Below, piece by piece: positions 7,700 through 16,053 of a DNA stretch of 16,053 bases. Origin of the DNA: Stagonosporopsis chrysanthemi (lineage: Eukaryota > Ascomycota > Dothideomycetes > Pleosporales > Didymellaceae). Position 1 is the stretch's first letter. Each line of letters opens with the position of its first letter. Position numbers and translations under genes: made by a program. Below the pieces are notes generated by a model, which saw nothing but the letters and a program-made list of their open reading frames with translations, was not told the DNA's origin and made no database searches. Location of the stretch: the NCBI GenBank assembly GCA_022560025.1, contig JAFISE010000348.1, forward strand, positions 1 to 16,053, written 5' to 3'.

Positions 7700-10195
7700 T
7701 CTTATTATAGTAGTAGGCAACTCTTGCTATCTACTCTTATGCCTAAAAAAAAGCTATAGTATCTACTTATTAGCTTTTAGCACTGCTTTCTATATATTAG
7801 TATTAAGCTACTTAAAGTTAAGTATAAATAAGTACTCTAGCTACTTATATAAAAGCTAAAGGCTGTTGCTAATACTATACTAGTAGAACTACTTTTCTAC
7901 TTAGTTAAAGTAGATAAAAACATTCTATAAGTCTTTTAATACCTACTATCTCTGCTTATACTTAAAGTAATTAAGTAGGTAGCTTTAGAGTATATTCTTG
8001 CTATACAGCAGCTTAATTCTTAGTGTTACCTAGTTAAACTTTAGTAAGAGCTAGCTAAGCCTATACTCTTTAATAGTCTACTATATCTTAAAGCCTTTTA
8101 CTACTACTTTTTACTAGCGCTTTTTCTTTTCTTAGCAATCTTTATATAGTAGAGACTCTCTAGCTAGAATGCTGCTTAAGTAGTAAAATACTAGAATTAC
8201 AGTACTTATAAAGCAACTAGTAGAATAGCTAATTATAAGTAAAAAACAGGCTTAAAAGTATATACTCTAGTATACTTAAAGAAGAGGTAGTACTTGTTAA
8301 TCTAGGCCTAGAAAAATCTAAATAGCTTTTTTATTAAGATAGTATAGTACAAAGCTAAGCAGCTAGGCTGACTTTTTTTAGCACTATAAAGCTCTTACTA
8401 CTCTTAGTAGCTCTTTACTTTTTTTATTATAGTTAACAATATCTAGTACTTTTTTTAAATACTATATAACTTATATATATTATCTTAAAAGTTAATATAT
8501 ACTTACTACTTTATATATAAGTAAGCTTTCTTATAGACTGCTTTAAAAAAAGTACTTACTTTACTTTCTTACTAAAGGTAGTAGACGTAGCTAAAGTTAA
8601 GAGTAAGATTCTCTAGTATATCTTACTAGAAGATCTGTGCTTTTAAGGTATTAAATAGCGCTTTTACTAAGCTATAGGTATAAGAGTAAATAAGCTTATT
8701 AGATTGCTTTATACTGCTAAGTATAGTAAAGAAGGTCTAGTTATTACTATCTTTTATTATAGTAAATAGGTAGATAGTTTTCCTAAGGCTGCTTTTTACT
8801 AGCTTGCTATCTACTAGCAGCGTTACTCTAAATTAGTAGTAGCTATTAAGGCAGTACTTTTTTTAGAAGAATTCCTTAGCTTAGCTTTTGCTAAGTACAG
8901 GCAGAGTAAAGAAGCTACTCTTATCTATAGTAACCTAATTACTAAGATTTATAAAGGTATAATCTTTGCTGTAAAAGCTAAAGTTAGTACTACTAGACTA
9001 GGCACTCTTTTACTTCTAGTAGGCAATACTAAGGCCTTTAGCTATCTACTATATCTTTATATCTTTTAAGTATATAAACAAAGTAGTACTATAAAATTAG
9101 CTATATACTATATTGCTAATAATAGTCTCTTAGATTTAGACCTAGATAAAGTTAAGGTACTGCAGCTATAAAGTGTACTTAAGTAGCTATGCTCTTAAGG
9201 TATCTTTTTATGCAAAGGTCTTAGTAGACAAGATAGTAGTATCTAGAGTAACTACTTCTACTAAGACAAGATAGTACTGTAAAGTATTTATATTCTAAAT
9301 AGTTACCTAGATAGTAAGTATTAGTATACTGTTATACTACAGCTTAAAATTATTATTACTAAAAAAAGTGCTATACTTATAGCTACTACCTATATAGAGC
9401 TTTTAGAAAAAAATAAAGATAAATAGTAGCTTTATATATAAAGCTACTTTAAAATAGTAGTATAGAATCTTATATAGTAGCAAGGCTACTATATATAGCT
9501 TGCTAGCTTTATTATAAGCTACTACCTAGAAGCTTAAGTAGATATTATACTAAAGGTTTAAAGTAGTATATATACTTAGCAGCTAATAGATACTATACTG
9601 TATAAACCTTAGACTAGTAGTAAAGTAGCAAAGGCTATTAATATTAAATATTGTCTGTAGTATACTAGCTATAGTACTACTCTAATAGTGCTCTAATATA
9701 TAGAAGCTAAGAAGCAGCTCTTTATTATAAGTTCTAGTATTATTAGAAAAAGTAGTAGTACTTATACCTTTTAATATAACTTTAAAGTTAATACTTTCTT
9801 TTATACTTTATACCTTTATAGAGTAAAAGCTCTAGAGTATATTAGAGAAAAAAGTCTCTTTACTAAAGTCTTTATATAGTAGTTGTATAATATCTTTAAA
9901 TAAAGAGTATTCTAAGTAAACAGTACTATACTAGTAGTACTGTATATACTACTTATCTATTCTACTATAGCTCTTATAAGTATAGCTATAGAAACTATAA
10001 AAGTACTAAGCAAGCTACAGTATAGTGCTCTTAGCAGCTATAGCAAGAGCCTTGCTACTACTACTACTATAGCTACTACTATAGCTAGAGAGCTAATTGC
10101 TGTGCCTAGCAGAGCTATAAATAGATACCTAGAGCCCTGCTTTATACTTAGTACTAGTAGGCTGCTAGTACTTCTGCTAAGGTGCTAGTTAAAAG
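7700..10195 (-). pseudogene. Unidentified long RIP-mutated coding remnant
   Basis: One minus-strand phase can be read from about 10195 down to about 7700 without a frameshift. It begins with a Ser-rich segment (about 10020-10100), followed by long stop-poor stretches, for example one at about 9700-9860 containing YLEYSLFKDIIQLLYKDFSK, one at about 9180-9330 containing LQYYLVLVEVVTLDTTIL, and a long one at about 8600-8750 ending in LNFSYVYYL. Stops fit former Trp/Gln/Arg codons. The plus strand in the matching register also shows long stop-free runs, but restoring likely ancestral bases there gives the Val/Asp/Glu/Arg/His-rich look of an antisense shadow, whereas the minus strand keeps a normal hydrophobic pattern. 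I recognise no domain: no reverse transcriptase, DDE or helicase motifs. It may be a mobile-element gene or a host gene family hit by RIP. Ends are uncertain; below 7700 the phase becomes doubtful. Confidence 0.42.
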
Positions 10196-11070
10196 TAGTT
10201 CTAGATACTATAGCTTAGAGCTAAGAAAGAGCTCCTGCACTTTCTAGATATAGTACTAGTAGAGATACTTAGTAGCTGTGTGCTGTTTTACGCAGCTAGG
10301 CTAGCTACTACTAGCTAGCTAGGTATTGCTAGGCCTAGTAATAGTAAGAGGCTAAAGTAGCTCTATATACTATTACTATTACTACTTTATTCTCTCTTTT
10401 ACTATATAGTACTACTACCTATAAAGCTACTACTATACTCTAAGGCTTTACTAAGCTTTAAAAAAGCCTTAGCTACTCTAGCTTTAGAAGCTTATAAGAG
10501 CCTAGCTATTATACTATTTTTTTTTTTAGCTCTGCGTTTTACTTTTTTTTTTCTACTTATACTTTGTCTACTTTCTCTATATATACTAGATTAGCTATAG
10601 CTAGTAAAGTAGTGCTTAGGATTTACTATACAAAGTACTTCTTTATAAGCTTATAGTTGCTATTAGCTAGGCCTTTACTATATAGAAAAGTAGTAGAAGA
10701 TATTTATATCCTTATATCTCTAGGTATTAGCTATAGTATATTTTTTGTAAAGAGAGGCTTATAAGAGATAATAGTTAGAAAGCTAAGAAGCTGCTACTTC
10801 TATAGGTATTGTTAGCAATTATAGGTCTTATATACTTTTCTACTAGTATCTAATATAGTATACTTCTTTATATATCTAACTCTTATCTATTCTAAGACTC
10901 TAGTCTTTCTTTACTATTATTAACCTTTATTTAGGTTTTTTTACACAAGCTATGTTAGCTACCTCCTAAGCAAGCTTTCTAGTAATAATAACTAAGCAAA
11001 TTAGATTATTACTAGGCTTATAGCTGTTATAAGAGCCTGTACTATAATAAAGTACCTTTTACTAAAGTTA
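10196..11070. other. AT-rich stretch, no gene recognised
   Basis: Heavily mutated AT-rich DNA between the unidentified minus-strand remnant and the Fot1-like transposon. It holds an 11-base T tract at about 10517-10527, another T-rich run shortly after, and a 10-bp perfect inverted repeat (10440-10449 with 10463-10472). I could not follow a coding frame on either strand. The upstream end of the neighbouring remnant may reach into its first part. Confidence 0.4.
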
Positions 11071-11072
11071 TA

Positions 11073-11117
11073 ACGTAAATACTAAGCAAGTAAGCTATCT
11101 AAGTAAGTAAGCTACCT
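11073..11117 (+). repeat. Left terminal inverted repeat of the Fot1-like element
   Basis: The 45 bases are the exact reverse complement of 12880-12924. Inside it two 17-bp units follow each other, AAGCAAGTAAGCTATCT (11084-11100) and AAGTAAGTAAGCTACCT (11101-11117), matching at 15 of 17 positions. Such duplicated units are plausible transposase-binding sites, which is inference. Confidence 0.95.
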
Positions 11118-11168
11118 TACTAAATTTTTATACCCTATAACTGTAAATCGACTATAGCTCTACTAAAC

Positions 11169-12803
11169 GTTGCCTAACACGCTTTTTATAAGACTAATAT
11201 ACACCTTGCAATCTTAGCTCTTAATACAAATTAAATTCAGACTAAAAGGCGCGCTGCAGCAACGTTTAAAGTCTCTTATACTACCTTCTACTGCCAACGC
11301 GCTAGCAAACCTGCTAGACGTAATTGCTAGTCTAACTTAAAGAAGCTTACTAAGCAAGAGGAGGAGGTAATAGTTAAGTATATACTAGATCTAGATACAC
11401 GTAGTTTTTTGCCTACGTACGCAGCTGTACGTAATATAGCTGATAAGCTACTCTTAGCACGTAGTAGCTCTCTTGTAAGCAGAGACTAGCTAAGCAACTT
11501 TGTTAAGCATACAGACAGTCTCAGAACGTGTTTTAATTAAGCATACAATAGGCAGAGAGCTCTATACAAGGATCTAGCTCTAATTAGAAGCTAGTTCAAG
11601 CTTGTGCAGGAGACAAAGGCTAAGTACAGCATCTGCAATAATAACGTGTACAACTTTAATAAAGCTAGCTTTATAATAGGCAAGATTACAACTTAACTTG
11701 TTGTAACAAGATTAAAAAGAAGAGGCAGGCCTAAGGCTATCTAGCTAGGTAATTGCGAGTAGGTAACAGCAATTGCTGCAATTAACGCTGCTAGCTAGTT
11801 AGTCCTGCTATTCCTTATCTTTGCTGGCTAGTATTATCTATCTGCCTAGTACAAGGAAGCAGAGATTCTACGCAACTAGGTAATTGCAGTCAGCAACAAT
11901 AGCTAGACAAACAACAAGCTAAGAGTAGAGTAGCTAAAGCACTTTAACACTTACACAAAGACTTGCATTGTTAGTGCACATTGCCTGCTTGTCCTTAACA
12001 GCTATAAGAGCTACTACTCTCTTAAGTTTTAAGAGCTCTGCAAGGAGAACAATATCTATATGCTCTGTATACTACCTTACTTATCCTATCTACTGCAGCT
12101 ACTTAACGTTAGCTGCTTCTTGCTGTTAAAGCGCGCGTATAGCTGTAAGGTTAAAAGCCTTATCTGCTACTACATTAACTATATTACTAAGCTTAAGTTC
12201 CTGCCAGCCTTTAAGGCAGTATTTAGTTAATTGTTTACTTTAGCTAATATCTGCTCAGCCTTTTAAGGCGCAGGCCTTGTGCCTCTCTAACTAGACGCTG
12301 TGCTCTTAAAGCTTAACGTGCAGCTACGTACACCTACTCTAGATACTATGCTAGAGGCTCTCTAGGAAGCTTATACGCTAAGCAATGTACGTAAGCTTAA
12401 AGCTTAATTAACGTTATTACGTAATTGCGTACAACAGCATAAAAGCTTGTTGCTAGCTTTAATTATTAAGGCAATTAACAAGCTTAAGAAGGGTGCTAAG
12501 GTAGTAATGCTCTTAGCTAAGCTAATACGCAATTAGATTGCTAGCCTTAAGAAGGCTAATAAGGCAGCGTTAGCACGCAAACAGCGTAAAAAAAAGCGTA
12601 TACAGCAGTGTAAGGTCTTAACAAAGAGAGCTAGAGAGGATATACTTGCTTAACGTAAGGCTAATTAGCAGATTGCTTATAAAGAGCGTTAAGGAGGAGA
12701 GCAATCAAGCTGCAGCTGCTAGGCACTTGCGCGCTACAAGAGATGTAGAGAGACTAGACATAACTTGCGTACATGCAAAAAAAATACTTTAGATACTGCT
12801 TAA
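11169..12803 (+). pseudogene. Fot1/pogo transposase (CENP-B-type HTH plus DDE domain), RIP-killed
   Basis: A single plus-strand phase reads from about 11169 to a TAA at 12801-12803 with no frameshift and about 25 internal TAG/TAA codons. An N-terminal helix-turn-helix part includes LTKQEEEVIVKYILDLDTR (about 11340-11400) and a segment reading LSNFVKHTDSLRT (CENP-B-like DNA-binding region). The DDE core follows: VYNFNKASF (family form YNFDETGF), LLVLNSYKSY (LILDGHESH) and LLQLLNVSCF (LLQPLDVGCF). All three catalytic Asp codons have become Asn, at 11658-11660, 11997-11999 and 12105-12107, each one G-to-A change. Family landmarks such as YHLSAWY persist as YYLSA*Y. A Lys/Arg-rich C-terminal tail follows. 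In life it would cut and paste the element using the flanking inverted repeats. The start codon is not certain because ATG words have been lost. Confidence 0.9.
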
Positions 12804-12879
12804 TTTATTCTATAAATATCTATATATTAAATTATTACATTGTTAAGATATATAATTATAGAGGTGCGCAAAGTTAGTT

Positions 12880-12924
12880 AGGTAGCTTACTTACTTAGAT
12901 AGCTTACTTGCTTAGTATTTACGT
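12880..12924 (-). repeat. Right terminal inverted repeat of the Fot1-like element
   Basis: Exact reverse complement of 11073-11117, followed by the TA target duplication at 12925-12926. The perfect identity of the two ends despite heavy mutation suggests either that all susceptible sites in both were mutated alike, or that mutation occurred before the latest transposition. Confidence 0.95.
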
Positions 12925-12926
12925 TA

Positions 12927-13379
12927 GTAACTGTAAAAACGTGTTTAATCTACTTTTTAATTAAGTTAAATTGCTTACAGTGTGCTTCTTAAGTAAACAA
13001 CACGTGCTCTGCTTATTTTTGTTCTTTAACAGACACTAATTCTTACTGCAAGTACTTTAAACAACTCTATCTAATTACTACTAACTGTTACTAGGCTTGT
13101 TTTTTAGTTACTATGCTAATACCTGTCTTTCCTAGTACTCTTGTAGTAACCTATTAAGTTATCTACCTTTATTTAATTTAAGCCTTTATATAAGAGAATA
13201 TAGTAGTATGTATCTTTAATAAGGTATTATTATTAAAGTATACTTATTATACACTTTAAAATAAACAGTATTATTTAGTTTAATTACTATTACTCTCTTT
13301 TTATTAGTTCTTAGGCTAACTTTTAAATAAGTGCTAATTTATATTAGACCTAAGTACAATGCTTTTTAAAGCAACTGTG
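12927..13379. other. AT-rich stretch, no gene recognised; possible LTR remnant
   Basis: The segment lies between the Fot1-like element and a gag-like remnant, near the 3' end of the minus-strand gypsy element. Its position would suit a long terminal repeat, but only one copy could be inside the window and I see no paired TG...CA ends, so this is unproven. No coding frame is evident. Confidence 0.35.
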
Positions 13380-13840
13380 TTATATAAAAAGAAGCTATAG
13401 TAAAAGAAAGTAGAAAATTAAAAGAGCTAGAAGTAACAGCTATATAGGCTGTCTATAAGACTGCTTAGAATAACTTCTGTTAGTTAGCTTATACCTTAGC
13501 AAGTATAGTATAGATAGTAACTGCGCAGCTTAAAAAAGTATTAGCTGCTAACCTATTACTCTATTAGTACTATGTCTAGCCTGTTACTAATTAAGCCTTA
13601 ATAAAGGTAATAAAAGTACTTACTGTATAAGTTAAGTCTCTGCGCAATAAAGTAGCAGAGCTAAGGTAGGTAGTAGTATCTCTGCAGGCTCTAGTAGTTA
13701 AAGCTCTATAGCAGAGTACTAAGAGTAAGAGCCTAAAAAAGTTAGTGCCTAAAAAGGTATTAGCTAATTTAGATACTTTTCTAGTAGATGCTAAGAAAGA
13801 GATAAGTAAAGTTAGTAAGGCTCTAGCTTAATTACTATAT
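13380..13840 (+). pseudogene. Possible gag-like coding remnant
   Basis: A plus-strand phase gives a stop-poor, Lys/Ala/Val-rich stretch with coiled-coil character: VTAQLKKVLAANLLL, then VKSLRNKVAEL, then KSKSLKKLVPKKVLANLDTF, ending near 13830. A charged coiled coil followed by a basic linker resembles the start of gag in fungal LTR retrotransposons. If so it belongs to a second element, because the adjacent pol remnant runs on the opposite strand. Minus-strand phases over the same bases also have stop-free runs of about 30 codons, so even the strand is uncertain. Confidence 0.25.
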
Positions 13841-16053
13841 ATACAGTAAGGTAGACGTTTTTCTTTATTACTTAGCTAGGTTAGTAAAAGTTTAGAGTAG
13901 TCTAGGTCTTCTTTATCTTTTAAATTTATAACGTACTTACTTAAACTATTACTAGCTGTTTTCTTTCTAAGATTTAATCTAATTTAGTAACTACTTTAAA
14001 AGACTTAGTAATTATAAATACTTATTATAAAACGCTCTTAGCTTGTAGAAAGTGTTTTTAAAGTTTTCTACTAAGTACTAAGTAGAGTTAAAGTTGTATC
14101 TTAGCTAACTTACACAGTACTTTAAGCATTGTTAGACTAGCTTACTTGTAAGTATTTCTTATACTTTCTATTTCTTAACTTCTTAAATTAGAATACCTAA
14201 GAGTTTTAAAGCTTTCTATTTAGGCAGAGAGTCTGCTAAGTCTTTGCAGAGTATATCTAGAGTAAAGATATTATAGATTTATAAGCTAGAAGAAACTTTT
14301 AAATACTATAAATAACTAACTTACTTAAGAACTTTAAATAGACTTTTCTATAAGTTAGATAGCTTTTTGCTAAGACGCTTAACAGCTAAGTTCTTAGTTA
14401 ACAAGTATACCTTATTACTTACTGCCTAGTTAACTAGACTACAGTGTTTATCCTTAGTAGCTCTTATTTGCAGCTGCGCCTTTTCTATATTCTCTTTAGC
14501 TACCTTCTAGGCTTAGTGTATATAGGTTGCTAGAGTAAGTACATTCTAGTAGTTTAGGTTGTTATAAAGAGTTATATCTGTGTTAGATCTATTCTACTAC
14601 TAGCTCTGTCTAGGTTTACTTCTAAACAATACTTAATAAAGAGTTATTCTAATACTAGAATAAAGTAAAGTAAGCTGTGCATAGTTAATAAGCAGCAGCA
14701 ATTTAGACTAGTTATCTTAATAGTACGTTATAAATAGTTATAGCTACTAGTTAATATACTTGTTTATAATCTCTATTTAGCTATTAGTTTCTTTATAGTA
14801 GGTAGTAGAAAGCTAAACTTTAACACTAATAATCTAACAGAACTTAGACTAGAAACAAGATACAAACTAGAGTCTATAATTAAATACTATTAACTTAAAG
14901 GTATAACTAAAACAATAGACCTATTAGATAAACAAGAAGGCTATTTCTTATATAGTTATTATCTTGTAGCATAGAATAGTAATTACTTGCTTTATAAAAC
15001 AGTTAATAATAATAAGTATTTAATTATATCTAGCTTTGTCCTTTAAGAAATTCTTAAAATCTATACATAGGTACTATATAAGTTAATCTAGAATAGGTAA
15101 TAAGTGCAGGTACTTACAGAGTTAAGTCTGTTTTAGATAACTATAGTAATAAAAAATATAGTTTTGTATATATTGTTTACAGCTTGCTTCTATACCTTAC
15201 TAGTAATACTATTAAGATAGTAGCTAGTAGGTTTTCTTTATACTTAGGTAAGCAGTAAATACTTAGTTATAAGCTTTCTAGATAAGGTATGTATATAATA
15301 AAAAGTCTAAGACTACATATAACTAATCTTAATATAAAAGCAGACTGTTTTAGATCTAATAACTTAGAGCTAGAGATTTTTACTTTTTCTTAAAGGCCTA
15401 GTAATTATATTATAGCATAGCTTTAATTAGTTCTAAAATATCTAACTATATCTTTAGCTATAAGGTATAGATAGCGTGTACTAAAGAATATAAAATATAG
15501 ACTTAGGTAAGATTAGATTTAATATAGTTGTAAAGTTGCTAGGGACTTAATATTACCTAGGAGCAATTATCTTCCTAAGCTAACTTAAAGTTAGCTAGGT
15601 CTTGCTCTTTTTAGCTAAGGATGTCTACTTTCTTATTATTCTTCTCTAGAGTGTACTTAATTTAGAAGTTAAACAAAGCAAGTGCCTCTGCTTACCTATC
15701 TTGTTAGGTATTTAAGACTTAAGTAGTTATAAAATATTCTAGAGAATAGTAGTTAAAGTAGACACAGATCTAATTTAATATAGACGTTAGCTTAGCTCTC
15801 TACTTGTTAAAGGCTTAGAAGATAGCAAAGAGCTCTTTATTATAGATCTTCTAGTTAAGCTCTAAACTTAATAGGGAATAGCTATAGAATACTATTAAGT
15901 ACTAGTAGTTGCCTGTATGTTTTTAAGATATAACGCTAGCTACTACTTTATCTTATATATTAGTCTTAAGCTTTGTTTTAAAGTCTAGGTTAAAGTAGCA
16001 TAGAGTTAAGATAGCTAACAGGCTTTATTTAAGCTTTTTAAAGCTAGCTTAGT
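13841..16053 (-). mobile_element. Ty3/gypsy chromovirus, 3' half, RIP-inactivated, cut by right window edge
   Basis: Pol runs on the minus strand in the order RT end, RNase H, integrase, chromodomain, which defines the chromovirus branch of Ty3/gypsy. Gag, protease, most of RT and the 5' LTR would lie beyond 16053. The downstream limit near 13841 is where the chromodomain tail fades; the 3' LTR has not been identified. Confidence 0.88.
13841..16053 (-). pseudogene. Ty3/gypsy pol remnant: RT end, RNase H, integrase and chromodomain
   Basis: One minus-strand phase is readable through the region with many TAG/TAA. RT tail and RNase H (about 15590-16030): CYFNLDFKTKLKTNI, then VFYSYSLLSLELN and KIYNKELFAIF (family form AELNYEIYDKELLAIV), then SLEYFITT. 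The integrase zinc knuckle (about 15145-15300) has lost His and Cys, mostly to Tyr. In the integrase core the first Asp is kept in IDFKNF (15059-15061), the second has become Asn in FNYRLQFVS (14879-14881; family VSDRGPQFVS), and the Glu is kept in IEIINKYIN (14771-14773). The Asp-to-Glu spacing is 36 codons, as expected for D,D-35-E. A C-terminal chromodomain (about 14011-14175) is visible as EILTSKLV*QCLKYCVS*L and NFKNTFYKLRAFYNKYL; a basic tail continues to about 13841. In active relatives this domain steers integration toward marked heterochromatin. It is clearly non-functional. Confidence 0.88.

Larger units (their letters stand above)
11073..12924 (+). mobile_element. Complete Fot1/pogo-type DNA transposon, inactivated by RIP
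   Basis: The 1852-bp element is bounded by 45-bp terminal inverted repeats that match perfectly, then continue with two mismatches for about 8 more bases. A TA dinucleotide flanks it on each side (11071-11072 and 12925-12926), the target duplication typical of pogo/Tc1-mariner elements. Length, inverted repeats and one transposase frame fit the Fot1 group of fungi. It is less saturated with mutation than its neighbours: some CCA and TGG words and more CpG remain, so it may have been inserted or mutated later, or gone through fewer rounds. It can only have moved with transposase supplied by another copy. Confidence 0.93.

Noticed and set aside
8560..10190. Long stop-poor frame on the plus strand
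   Set aside because: It is in exact register with the minus-strand remnant, and its inferred ancestral composition (Val, Asp, Glu, Arg, His) is typical of an antisense shadow, so the minus strand was preferred.
6587..10550. T-rich tracts near 6587-6608 and 10517-10552 as poly(A) tails of minus-strand LINE elements
   Set aside because: No reverse transcriptase motifs or target duplications were found beside them; A/T tracts are expected at this base composition.
11140..11155. CCCTA-containing word resembling telomere repeat
   Set aside because: A single occurrence with no tandem array; it lies inside the Fot1-like element.

Overview
The window looks like an AT-rich, gene-poor block of a filamentous ascomycete (Pezizomycotina) genome. 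Nearly all of it is old repeat DNA mutated C-to-T on both strands in the manner of repeat-induced point mutation (RIP). Ancestral reading frames can be followed for kilobases without a frameshift but are broken by many TAG/TAA codons, nearly all explicable as former Trp, Gln or Arg codons. A single GC-rich island at about 3906-6115 interrupts this and carries the only intact gene. The species cannot be named from the sequence.

Layout: (1) 1 to about 2775, minus strand: N-terminal part of a RIP-mutated telomere-linked-helicase-like (TLH) gene with an OrsD-type zinc-finger region; its RecQ helicase domain would lie off the left edge. The last 290 bases or so are much less mutated. (2) About 3241-3825, plus strand: Lys-rich C-terminal tail of a pogo-like transposase. 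(3) 3906-6115: GC island with a promoter and one intronless 607-aa gene of unknown function (4102-5925), apparently nuclear, with in-frame minisatellite repeats, an acidic tail and a PCNA-box-like C-terminus. (4) About 6250-11070: very AT-rich DNA with an AGCT-rich repeat block, a perfect hairpin and a long minus-strand coding remnant (clearest at 7700-10195) that I cannot identify. (5) 11073-12924: a complete but dead Fot1/pogo DNA transposon with 45-bp terminal inverted repeats, TA target duplication and a transposase whose three catalytic Asp codons have all become Asn. (6) About 13380-13840: weak gag-like remnant, plus strand. (7) About 13841-16053, minus strand: 3' half of pol of a Ty3/gypsy chromovirus (end of RT, RNase H, integrase, chromodomain), cut by the right edge.

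The parts do not form a pathway. The picture is a repeat graveyard, possibly subtelomeric given the TLH relative, with one gene that escaped mutation or arrived later. The two best leads are that orphan gene and the mutation pattern: in the AT-rich parts surviving CpA and CpG are almost always preceded by a purine, so the mutating process seems to have exhausted pyrimidine-C-purine sites.
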